DNA of 64,000 nucleotides, taken from the NCBI RefSeq assembly GCF_000661955.1, contig NZ_CP007597.1:2225605-2289604 (forward strand), in the 5' to 3' direction. The notes beneath the pieces were generated by a model. The model was not told the origin of the DNA and ran no database searches. It saw nothing but the letters and a program-made list of their open reading frames with translations. This stretch comes from Stenotrophomonas rhizophila. Lineage in GTDB: Bacteria > Pseudomonadota > Gammaproteobacteria > Xanthomonadales > Xanthomonadaceae. Below are positions 26,774 to 34,326 of the stretch, in pieces; positions within the stretch are counted from its first letter, which is position 1; each line of letters opens with the position of its first letter. The position numbers were made by a program, and so were the translations under genes.

Positions 26774-27030
26774 ACAAGCGCCCCGACATACAGGCGCAGC
26801 TTGATGGGCTGGCCGAAATGCTGGTCCACTGGTTGGCAGAGGTGCGCCACCCGGCGCAGTTCTGGCCGCAGTTTGAGGCGCTGGCTGGAGAGATTCTGGA
26901 TCAATGCGCGCATACGGAGAGGGATGCGGTGCATGCGCGCATCCAAGCCATGCTCAAAGCCCATGCGCTGGCGCTCCCGCCCTGGCACGAACGTGACAAC
27001 AGCGTGCCGACGGGGAGGCCGGGAGCGTGA
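26770..27030 (+). CDS. small hypothetical protein coupled to ndvB
   Basis: An 86-residue soluble, mostly helical protein (AQLDGLAEMLVHWLAEVRH...) whose ATG overlaps the ndvB stop codon (ATGA, 26770-26773). Such coupling suggests it is made in proportion to the synthase and may assist or regulate it. No signal peptide or membrane segment is present and I do not recognise a family. Confidence 0.7.
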   Translation: MNKRPDIQAQLDGLAEMLVHWLAEVRHPAQFWPQFEALAGEILDQCAHTERDAVHARIQAMLKAHALALPPWHERDNSVPTGRPGA

Positions 27031-27037
27031 TGGCCCG

Positions 27038-27397
27038 TTATTCGCTGATCGCCGACACGCTACCGGCAACCACGCGCCACACACCCTCTTTCTGCATCCA
27101 GGTGCGCAGATAACGGAACCGGCCAGAGAATGGCTCTCCCATGAGCGTGCCAGACAGCGCAGCAGTTACCACGGTGACGCATGTCGTACCGTACGAACGC
27201 ACTTCCACCGCATGCCAGTCCGCTTGAGACATGCGTTGCGCCCCCGAGCGATGCAGCTGCAGGTCATCCGCCTTCGTATAAATGCCGCCCCCTGGCCCGA
27301 CGAACACCAGGTCGTCATCAATCAGGACCTCCAGCTCCGCCACATTGCTGTGCAGCATGGCAACGCGAAGCCGCTCTTCGTATTCTTCAATCTGCAT
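27038..27397 (-). CDS. NTF2-like protein, DUF4440 type
   Basis: A 119-residue protein with the SnoaL/DUF4440 pattern: an N-terminal helix pair (EEYEERLRVAMLHSNVAELEVLIDDDLVFVGPGG) and a C-terminal sheet ending WRVVAGSVS. It lacks a signal peptide. It is convergent with the ndvB-linked small gene (7-bp gap). DUF4440 proteins are single-domain ligand-binding or stress-related proteins, usually uncharacterised. No partner is obvious here. Confidence 0.78.
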   Translation of the reverse strand: MQIEEYEERLRVAMLHSNVAELEVLIDDDLVFVGPGGGIYTKADDLQLHRSGAQRMSQADWHAVEVRSYGTTCVTVVTAALSGTLMGEPFSGRFRYLRTWMQKEGVWRVVAGSVSAISE

Positions 27398-27470
27398 GTG
27401 CGTCAGTTCTCCAGATAGCGCTTCAACCCCAAGTGCCGTGTAACACCGTTACCCTGCTTCAGCGCTGGAT

Positions 27471-28168
27471 CTACTGCGCCTTAGCCAGCTTCGCATCCGC
27501 CTCTGGCGCCAGGGTGTGAATCACCTCCCCTTGTGCGTTGAGGAACTCGATGGCGCCGTAGCCTTCTTCGGTTACCGTCAGCCGCACGCGTGTCCTGTCG
27601 GCCTTGTCGTTCAACGCGATCGCAGGGGTTCCGTCTGCATCCACCAGCATGCGGATGCGCGTGGACGTCTTGACCCCGGGAACCAAGCGATTGCCGAGGG
27701 CCGGTTCGCGCAGCAGTGGCGGCGCCTGGTTGATCGAGAACGCCACCTCGCCGTCCGGTGAGACGCGCCAGCCGATGGCATCCATCGCCGGGTGATCCAG
27801 GGCCAGAACGGCCATCCCCCGGCCACATCGGCGGTGCCAAAGCCGCCGCGCTCGCTGCCCTTGTCATCGTAAAGCACCAGCCCGGCGACGTTGAACGCCC
27901 GGCGGTATTGGATACCGTCGATGATCGGGGCCGGGGTGCGGCCTGAAAGGGTCATGCGGATCACCCCGTTCTCGTCGACGATATCGATGCGTTGGGCGGT
28001 GATCCGATCATGGTCAGGCGTGGCGACCGTCGTCTCCGGACTGCGGGACTCGATGATGCGCTGCAGCGCACCCAACGAGGGTCGCGACGGCCCTGAATCC
28101 TCCGTCGCATGGGACAGGGGACTGACAACGATCGAGGCAATGAAAGCAGCGAGGGCAAGGTTCTTCAT
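27471..28168 (-). pseudogene. exported beta-rich hypothetical protein, frameshifted
   Basis: A signal-peptide protein (MKNLALAAFIASIVVSPLSHA, from ATG 28168) continues in frame to about 27815 (SERGGFGTADVAGG). It then resumes in another frame as MAVLALDHPAMDAIGW down to the stop at 27471. The join falls at a run of five G (minus strand); one more G would restore a single frame of about 230 residues. The continuous sense of the two halves (GLVLYDD.GSERGGFG then LALDH...WRVSPDGEVAFS) shows they belong together. Either a genuine frameshift or a homopolymer sequencing error. No function is known. Confidence 0.65.
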
Positions 28169-28227
28169 GCAGGTTCCCGTGGCGGTGAGGGGCTTCTGGC
28201 TGGGCGCGTCGACGTTGCAGCAGGACT

Positions 28228-29088
28228 TCAACGCCACGCCACCGACGCCCCCGGCTGCACTGATTGGACCGCGATGGCCGTTCCCCGCGCCACCCGGATC
28301 AGGGCGCCCAAAGGATCGTCCACTTCCTGGTACGCATCAACGCCCGAGATGCCGTAGTGAATTGGCACCACAGTGCGCGCGCCCAGCACGGTGGCGGCGG
28401 CGATGGCCTGCTCGGGCGTCAGGACGCCCGGCTGCCCGCTGACGGGCGTGCGCCATCCGAACCTGGCACCGTTGATCGGCAGGAACGCCACGTCGAAGGG
28501 TCCGAGCTGGCGGCCGATCTTCCACCAGTGGCCATGCCACATTGTGTCTCCCCCATGGAATATCCGGCGGCCGGCCGCCGACACCACCCAGGAGACTTGA
28601 GTGTCGCCGTATCCGTCCGAGGCGGGTACCGCCGTGGCGGTGAAGTCACCCAGCAACTGCGGCTCCCAAAGCGTTGCGGGCCGTGCCCGGGCGCCCGCAG
28701 GGACGGGAAGCGGATGGGTCCCCTCGGGGTAGATCAAGCTACCGCCGTTCCGCAGCGCCTGGGCCACCGCCCCGGCGTCGAAGTGGTCCGAGTGGACGTG
28801 CGTCAGCAATACCGTCGTGTCGCCCACCCCGCCCTCAACGGGAACCAGGACATCGGGCAGTGCCCTGCCCCACTCCGCGGCGTTGGTCAGGGGATCGATG
28901 AACAAGGTTGCGCCTGGCAGCTGCAGGCGAATGCCCGCCCACGCAAGCCGCTGAATCCGCAGGTCGTCCGACGCTGGCCGTGCGACGGCGCGGGAGACCG
29001 GCAACAGCGCGGCCGTGGCGCCAGCGGCGAGGCCGGAGAGAAAGACGCGGCGGCCCATGCGTGCGCCCTCTGGCACGTCGCCGCTCAT
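28228..29088 (-). CDS. MBL-fold metal-dependent hydrolase, UlaG-like, Tat-exported
   Basis: A 286-residue metallo-beta-lactamase-fold hydrolase. The N-terminus has a twin-arginine signal (GRRVFLSGLAAGA, Arg13-Arg14) ending near residue 36. The metal motif is HVHSDH (97-102); later ligands are in FHGGDT and PIHYG. Layout and length match the UlaG-like/YfiA group of MBL proteins (L-ascorbate-6-phosphate lactonase relatives). The start overlaps the stop of the upstream MBL gene (ATGA, 29085-29088). Function in the periplasm is inferred from the signal; the substrate is unknown. Confidence 0.82.
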   Translation of the reverse strand: MSGDVPEGARMGRRVFLSGLAAGATAALLPVSRAVARPASDDLRIQRLAWAGIRLQLPGATLFIDPLTNAAEWGRALPDVLVPVEGGVGDTTVLLTHVHSDHFDAGAVAQALRNGGSLIYPEGTHPLPVPAGARARPATLWEPQLLGDFTATAVPASDGYGDTQVSWVVSAAGRRIFHGGDTMWHGHWWKIGRQLGPFDVAFLPINGARFGWRTPVSGQPGVLTPEQAIAAATVLGARTVVPIHYGISGVDAYQEVDDPLGALIRVARGTAIAVQSVQPGASVAWR

Positions 29089-29939
29089 GCGACATCCGCC
29101 GAACGGGCCAGGTAGGTGTCCAGCTCAAAGATGCGCTGGACTTCAATGGCCTCCAGATTGCGCAGATGCCACGCCGTTTCGAACGCGCTTGCCTCGACGC
29201 CGGGCGCCAGGCAGTCCCCGATCCGAAGGGTGGCCAACCGGGACGCCAGCGATTCACCCTCGCCTTGCGCGCGTATCGCCAACACGTTCTGGCGGATCCG
29301 GTCCAGGTAGTGCACTGCGTTGTCGAGCACGGCGGCGTCAAAGCGCCCCATGTGTCCGCCGACGACAGTGCCGCGCCCGAACTGCTTCACCCGACCAATG
29401 GCCGTTCGAATCTGGACCGGGTCGGCCTTTGAGAGGTAGACGATGTTGCCCACGATGTTGTCGCCGACGCAGACCAGGTCGGCGGTGGGAACATCCACGC
29501 TGATGTGATCCATCGTCTTGCCGGGATTGTGCAGCAGGCGAAGCTCATGGCGGCCCCAGCGGATACGCATCGCGCTGTCGAACACCACCTGCGGCTCGCG
29601 GTAAAACGCGTCGACGCGGTGGTTCTGTGACAGGAAGGTGTGGCGGTAATTGCGGTGCGCGATGACCATGGCATCGGGGAAGGCCGAGAGCCCCGCGATG
29701 TGGTCGCTCATGAAATGGGTGGCGACGATGACGCGCACCGTTTTCCCCAGCTCGTCGCAGATCAGCACGCGCAACGCAGCCGCGTCCGCTGCGCTTCCCA
29801 GTGCATCCACCAGCAGCGCGTTGTTGCCATCGAGGAACACGGTCGCAACGGATTGGTGGTCCTCGCCGACGCACAAGAACACGTCCGGACCCAGCGGTTT
29901 CAGATGCACGGCGGCTTCCCGTTGAATGGAGGCCGCCAT
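29085..29939 (-). CDS. MBL-fold hydrolase with altered metal motif
   Basis: A 284-residue MBL-fold protein; the start at 29939 (MAASIQREAA) is chosen because upstream codons in the frame run into the regulatory region. The canonical HxHxDH is changed to HFMSDH (75-80): the second histidine is methionine. The later ligands appear present (GKTMDH, VGDN, GGHMGRFD). The family resembles glyoxalase-II-like or SoxH-type hydrolases. It is translationally coupled to the Tat-exported MBL gene downstream and divergent from a LysR regulator. The altered motif may mean a single-metal site or a changed activity. Confidence 0.75.
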   Translation of the reverse strand: MAASIQREAAVHLKPLGPDVFLCVGEDHQSVATVFLDGNNALLVDALGSAADAAALRVLICDELGKTVRVIVATHFMSDHIAGLSAFPDAMVIAHRNYRHTFLSQNHRVDAFYREPQVVFDSAMRIRWGRHELRLLHNPGKTMDHISVDVPTADLVCVGDNIVGNIVYLSKADPVQIRTAIGRVKQFGRGTVVGGHMGRFDAAVLDNAVHYLDRIRQNVLAIRAQGEGESLASRLATLRIGDCLAPGVEASAFETAWHLRNLEAIEVQRIFELDTYLARSADVA

Positions 29940-29984
29940 GATTGACGGGTGCGCAGACGCCGACAAACGAGAAGATTTGACCTT

Positions 29985-30005
29985 CAGGTTACTAAAACTA
30001 AGCTG
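29985..30005. promoter_or_regulatory. LysR-type operator between the MBL operon and gcvA-like regulator
   Basis: CAG-N-TTA (29985-29991), seven bases, then TAA-N-CTG (29999-30005) forms an interrupted dyad with the T-N11-A spacing of LysR boxes, in the 101-bp gap between the divergent genes. Confidence 0.55.
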
Positions 30006-30040
30006 ATAAGATCGGTCACCCGTGCTGGTAGGAACGCCTG

Positions 30041-30982
30041 ATGAAGCCGCGCCACGCCCCTCCCTTGAATGCGTTGAGAGCGTTTGAGGCCGCAGCACGC
30101 TCCCTCAGCTTCCAGAAGGCCGCTACCCAGCTGTTCGTCACACCGGCGGCGGTGAGTCACCAGGTCAAACGACTCGAAGCCTACCTGGGCACCGAGCTCT
30201 TCGAGCGCGGCCACCGGGCCGTGACGCTCACCGCGCAGGGCGCCACCCTTGCGGCGTCCCTCGCCGAGATTTTCGGAATGCTCGATCTCGCACTGGACCG
30301 AGCCGCACCGGCCGAACCCGGCCATCTGCGTGTCAGCACCATGGAGTCATTCGCCGCGAAGTGGCTGGCGCCCCGGCTTCACCGGTTCCACGAGGCGCAC
30401 CCGGACATCCACGTGCGGGTGCTGACCACCGATCAGCTGGTCGACGTTGGCCAGGAGCAGGTCGATGTCGCGATCCGGTACGGCCTGGGGACATACCCGG
30501 GCGTGCAGGTCGAGAAGTTGATGGACGCCCCGGTGTTTCCGGTGTGCGCCCCGGGCACGTCACGGAAGGATCGCAAGCCGATTGCATCGCCCGCCGATCT
30601 CGCCAATGTCGCGTTCATCCACGATCAAAGCGCTGAAGGACGTCCGGGCGTTCCCGATTGGGCGGCGTGGCTGCAGGCGGCTGCCCTGCAGGGCGTATCC
30701 GCTGACGCCGGCCCCGTGTTTCCCAGCATCTATCTGGCCCAGGAGGCCGCGATCCACGGGCACGGCGTTGCGTTGGGGTTGGCGCCCCTGGTAGAGGACG
30801 ATCTGCACCGGGGACGCCTTGTGAGGCCCGTTGAGAACCATCTTCCCAATGCCTATGCGTTCTGGATCATCCGGCCGTCCAAGGGCCACCGCCAGGCAGC
30901 GACGGACGCGTTCTGCAGCTGGATACACGCCGAGGCCTCAACCTTCCCTGCCCTGGGTCTGGATGCCGGCGATCCCCCCTGA
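30041..30982 (+). CDS. LysR-family regulator, GcvA-like
   Basis: A 313-residue LysR regulator. The N-terminus (PPLNALRAFEAAARSLSFQKAATQLFVTPAAVSHQVKRLE) is of the GcvA subgroup. The co-inducer domain follows at about 95-300. An AGGAA ribosome site precedes the ATG. It is divergent from the two-gene MBL operon with a LysR-type dyad between them, so control of that operon is likely. It converges on the aldose epimerase gene. Confidence 0.88.
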   Translation: MKPRHAPPLNALRAFEAAARSLSFQKAATQLFVTPAAVSHQVKRLEAYLGTELFERGHRAVTLTAQGATLAASLAEIFGMLDLALDRAAPAEPGHLRVSTMESFAAKWLAPRLHRFHEAHPDIHVRVLTTDQLVDVGQEQVDVAIRYGLGTYPGVQVEKLMDAPVFPVCAPGTSRKDRKPIASPADLANVAFIHDQSAEGRPGVPDWAAWLQAAALQGVSADAGPVFPSIYLAQEAAIHGHGVALGLAPLVEDDLHRGRLVRPVENHLPNAYAFWIIRPSKGHRQAATDAFCSWIHAEASTFPALGLDAGDPP

Positions 30983-31007
30983 GACATCGGGGGCGACGGT
31001 TCCGGTG

Positions 31008-31856
31008 CTACCCCAGGTCGTCGCCTTCCCACTCAAGCTCGAACCTCAGCTGCAGCCGCTGCCCCGGCTCCAGCCGATTCGGCGCCAGCGTAAAACCATC
31101 CGGCGGTCCGGTCTGCGGCTCGACACACGTTGCGTGCGGCGCACCGTCGTAGACCACCCAGTGATCGGTGTCCGCCCGCAGCCGCAGCCGCTGGCCCGCC
31201 GACACCAGGGTCACGTCGCCCTGGTTGATGAAGCAGTCATCCCAAGGCCCGGACGCGGGGCTGCCGCAGGGTAACGTGGCAATGCCCTCAGCATCCCGCG
31301 GATACATCGCACTGGGGGCGAACAGCAGCTGCTCCGGCTTCCGGAACCATGGGTGCCAGCCGAGTACGGCGGGCATGGCCTGGTCACCGGCCTGCACAGC
31401 GAGCTGTAACTCCAGCCGGTTGGAGCGTACGTGGATGGCCTGCGTCGCAACGCCGCCGAAGGGCCAGTAGCCATCCTCTGGAAGCGCGAGCGTCAGCGTG
31501 GCGCTGTCCGCACCAACGCTGTCGATGCGCCAGGGCCGGGAGAACCCTACCCCATGGATGGCGTGCCCACCGAAGTTCACCGGCAGCCCGAAACGCCGAC
31601 CATCGAAGCGGAAGCGCCCCTGCCGGATCCGTCCGGCCCAGGGCACCATCGGGTAGCACCCCCACGCGATGGTTGCCTGCCCCACCTCGTCCGGACCCAC
31701 CAGCCAATCCACGCCGTCGTAGCGGAGCTGGGCAATACGTCCACCGGCTTCCGGGGCGAGCGCGATCTCCAACTTGCCCGACCGCAACCAGTGCAGGCGG
31801 CCGGTAGGCATCGGGGCCTGCGCATCGTCCTTGGGCACTGCTGTTTCAGGCGCCAT
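31008..31856 (-). CDS. aldose 1-epimerase family protein
   Basis: A 282-residue galactose-mutarotase-like protein. The beta-sandwich motifs HGVGFSRPW and LGWHPWF supply the histidines, and CVEPQTGPPDGF near the end carries the catalytic glutamate. No signal peptide, so cytoplasmic. Its start lies inside the end of the transporter-GH43 gene (11-bp overlap) and has no ribosome site, which indicates translational coupling. In the xylan operon it would interconvert alpha and beta anomers of xylose or arabinose for the isomerase. This is the last gene of the 42.8-31.0 kb operon. Confidence 0.85.
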   Translation of the reverse strand: MAPETAVPKDDAQAPMPTGRLHWLRSGKLEIALAPEAGGRIAQLRYDGVDWLVGPDEVGQATIAWGCYPMVPWAGRIRQGRFRFDGRRFGLPVNFGGHAIHGVGFSRPWRIDSVGADSATLTLALPEDGYWPFGGVATQAIHVRSNRLELQLAVQAGDQAMPAVLGWHPWFRKPEQLLFAPSAMYPRDAEGIATLPCGSPASGPWDDCFINQGDVTLVSAGQRLRLRADTDHWVVYDGAPHATCVEPQTGPPDGFTLAPNRLEPGQRLQLRFELEWEGDDLG

Positions 31857-34326
31857 AGGGGTCGATCGTCCGGATGCTGCCGTCCGCGTTCATGTGCAGC
31901 GGTGTGCACTTGACCGAGCGCAGGTGGGTCACCCCGCCGGACAACACAGCGTCATGGTAGAACAGGTACCACTGCCCTTCGAAGGCGCAGATGGAGTGGT
32001 GCGTGGTCCAGCCCACCACCGGCGTGAGGATCACGCCGCCATAGGTGAACGGTCCGTACGGGCTGTCGCCCACGGCATAGCAGAGCAGATGGGTGTCGCC
32101 CGTGGAGTACGACAGGTAATAGCGCCCTTGGTATTTGTGCAGCCACGGTCCCTCGAAGAACCGGCGCGCGTGGTCGTCGGCGCGCAGCGGCTGCCCGTGC
32201 TCGTCCAGGATGATGATCTCGCGCGTGGGTTCGGCAAGGCGTGTCATACCGACATCGAGTCGGCCGACCCGCGGGCCGAGTGCAGGCGCATCTCCGGTCG
32301 GCTCTTCGTGCGCCGCGTCGTAACGGTTGTCCCGGTACTTCTGCAGCTGACCGCCCCAGATGCCGCCGAAATAAAGGTAATGCGTGCCGTCGTCGTCCTC
32401 GTACACCGCAGGATCGATCGAGTACGTCCCCTCCATCGGCTCGGGTTCGGGGGTGAACGGACCCTCCGGGCGATGTGACGCGGCTACGCCGACGCGGAAC
32501 ATACCCTGCCTGTCCTTGGCCGGAAAATACAGGTAATAGCGTCCGTCCCGGCTGGCCGCGTCGGGCGCCCACATCTGCTGTGCGGCCCACGGCACGTCGC
32601 GGACATGCAGCGCCACGCCGCAGTCGGTGGTCTCGCCGTCGGGCGTGTCCATCCGCAATACGTGGTAGTCCTCCATGCCAAAGTGACCGCCCTCATCGTC
32701 GAAGGGCGCGCCGCTGTCGATGTCGTGCGACGGGTAGATGTACAGGCGCCCCTCGAACACATGGGCCGACGGATCGGCCGTGTAGATGTGGGTCACCAGC
32801 GGCTGGGAGATGGCGCGTGCCGTGAGGTGATCCACGTTGCCCGCCTGCCGGCGCGCATGCAGGTCCTGCTCGATGCGGGCTTCCATCTTCTTGTCGATCT
32901 CATAGAGCAGGAGCAGCACGACCGCCAGCAGGAACGGAAGGGAGCAGTACACGCTCACGGTCAGGCGGATGCCGTCCACCACGGTCTGGGGTTGCTGTTC
33001 CGCGCCCGCCAGGTAGCCGTGGTGCGCCAGAATGCCGGCGACCAGAGCGCCGCCGATGCTCAGGCCGATCTTCAGGCCACACAACATCGCCGAAAAGATG
33101 ATCGCGGTGGCGCGTCGGTGGTTCTTCCATTCGGAGTAATCGGCGACGTCGGCGATCATCGCCCACAGCAACGGGATGGTGATGCCGTAGAAGAACCCGT
33201 GCAGCATGAAGGCCGCGAAGCCCACCGCAACCGCCGTGGGCGGAAGGAAGTAGAACGCAAGCAGAAACACGGTGGATACCAGCAGCGCGCCGCCAAAGAC
33301 GCTGCGCTTGCCGAAGCGATCGGCGAGATGGCGGGACACGCCAATGCCCAGGATCATGCAGAGGATGCCGCAGGCGTTGAACAGGCTGAACGCAGAGGTC
33401 GCCGGATCCTCCGGCCAGGTGAAGCCGGACAGACCCCATCCATTGAGCGTCGCGTTCAATCCCCCGATGAAGTGGTTGAAGCCGGAGGTGTCGAGGAAGC
33501 CCGCCAATGCGGCTTCGCTCATGTAGTACTGGAAGTAGTAGATGTACGTGCCGCCCTTGAGGGCCAGGTTGATGAAGACCAGCACGGTGAGGGCCAGCAT
33601 CACTTTCCACGGCCGGTTGTGCAGCAGGTCGGTCAGATCCTGCAGCACCCCGCCCGTCTGTTCCTGGGCAGGCACGATGCGCTCGCGCGTGGTGGCGAAG
33701 GTGATCAGGAAGAACAGCGTTCCCACTACCGCGAAGACTGTCATCACCCGCTCGAAGCCCTGCACGCGATCGCCGTCGCCCAGGATCAATACCAGCGGCA
33801 ACAGCAGCACCTGGATGATGAACTGCGCGATCATCACCGCCACGAAGCGGTAGGCCGACAGGCTGTTGCGCTGGGCCATGCTGCCGGTCAGCACGCCGCT
33901 GAGCGCGGAATACGGCAGGTTGTTGGCCGCATACACCAGCATCAGCAGGCCATAGGTGGTCAGGGCGTAGACGACCTTGCCGTGCTCACCGAGGTCCGGC
34001 GTACTGAATGCCAGCAGCGACAGCACGCCGAACGGGATCGCCGTCCACAGGATCCAGGGACGGAACTTTCCCCAGCGGGTGGCGGTGCGGTCGGCCGCGA
34101 TGCCGATCAGCGGCGTGAAGACAAACGCACCCAGCAGACCGATCACGAAAATGATCGTGGCCGCCGTGGCGGGCGGCAACCGGTACACATCGGTATAGAA
34201 GAAGGCCAGGTAGGTGATCAGCGTCTGGAAGATCAGGTTGGCCGCAAGGTCGCCCAGGCTGTAGCCCAGCTTCTCCCGGATCGACAGCGTGTGCTCGGGT
34301 GTCTCCATGGGGCGCGAATCAGTCAC
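31846..34326 (-). CDS. GPH-type MFS sugar transporter fused to a GH43 glycosidase
   Basis: An 826-residue fusion. GTG 34326 is chosen as the start: GGAGG lies six bases upstream and the codon overlaps the GH3 stop. Residues about 5-490 form a 12-segment glycoside-pentoside-hexuronide (GPH) carrier (EKLGYSLGDLAANLIFQT at the start). After a short charged linker (about 480-505) a GH43 domain follows, with ADPSAHVF, IDPAVYEDDDG and FEGPWLH providing the two Asp and the Glu. With both ends of the carrier cytoplasmic, the glycosidase would hydrolyse xylo- or arabinoxylo-oligosaccharides as they enter. I see no stop, ribosome site or obvious restart between the halves. Confidence 0.85.
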   Translation of the reverse strand: MTDSRPMETPEHTLSIREKLGYSLGDLAANLIFQTLITYLAFFYTDVYRLPPATAATIIFVIGLLGAFVFTPLIGIAADRTATRWGKFRPWILWTAIPFGVLSLLAFSTPDLGEHGKVVYALTTYGLLMLVYAANNLPYSALSGVLTGSMAQRNSLSAYRFVAVMIAQFIIQVLLLPLVLILGDGDRVQGFERVMTVFAVVGTLFFLITFATTRERIVPAQEQTGGVLQDLTDLLHNRPWKVMLALTVLVFINLALKGGTYIYYFQYYMSEAALAGFLDTSGFNHFIGGLNATLNGWGLSGFTWPEDPATSAFSLFNACGILCMILGIGVSRHLADRFGKRSVFGGALLVSTVFLLAFYFLPPTAVAVGFAAFMLHGFFYGITIPLLWAMIADVADYSEWKNHRRATAIIFSAMLCGLKIGLSIGGALVAGILAHHGYLAGAEQQPQTVVDGIRLTVSVYCSLPFLLAVVLLLLYEIDKKMEARIEQDLHARRQAGNVDHLTARAISQPLVTHIYTADPSAHVFEGRLYIYPSHDIDSGAPFDDEGGHFGMEDYHVLRMDTPDGETTDCGVALHVRDVPWAAQQMWAPDAASRDGRYYLYFPAKDRQGMFRVGVAASHRPEGPFTPEPEPMEGTYSIDPAVYEDDDGTHYLYFGGIWGGQLQKYRDNRYDAAHEEPTGDAPALGPRVGRLDVGMTRLAEPTREIIILDEHGQPLRADDHARRFFEGPWLHKYQGRYYLSYSTGDTHLLCYAVGDSPYGPFTYGGVILTPVVGWTTHHSICAFEGQWYLFYHDAVLSGGVTHLRSVKCTPLHMNADGSIRTIDPYGA

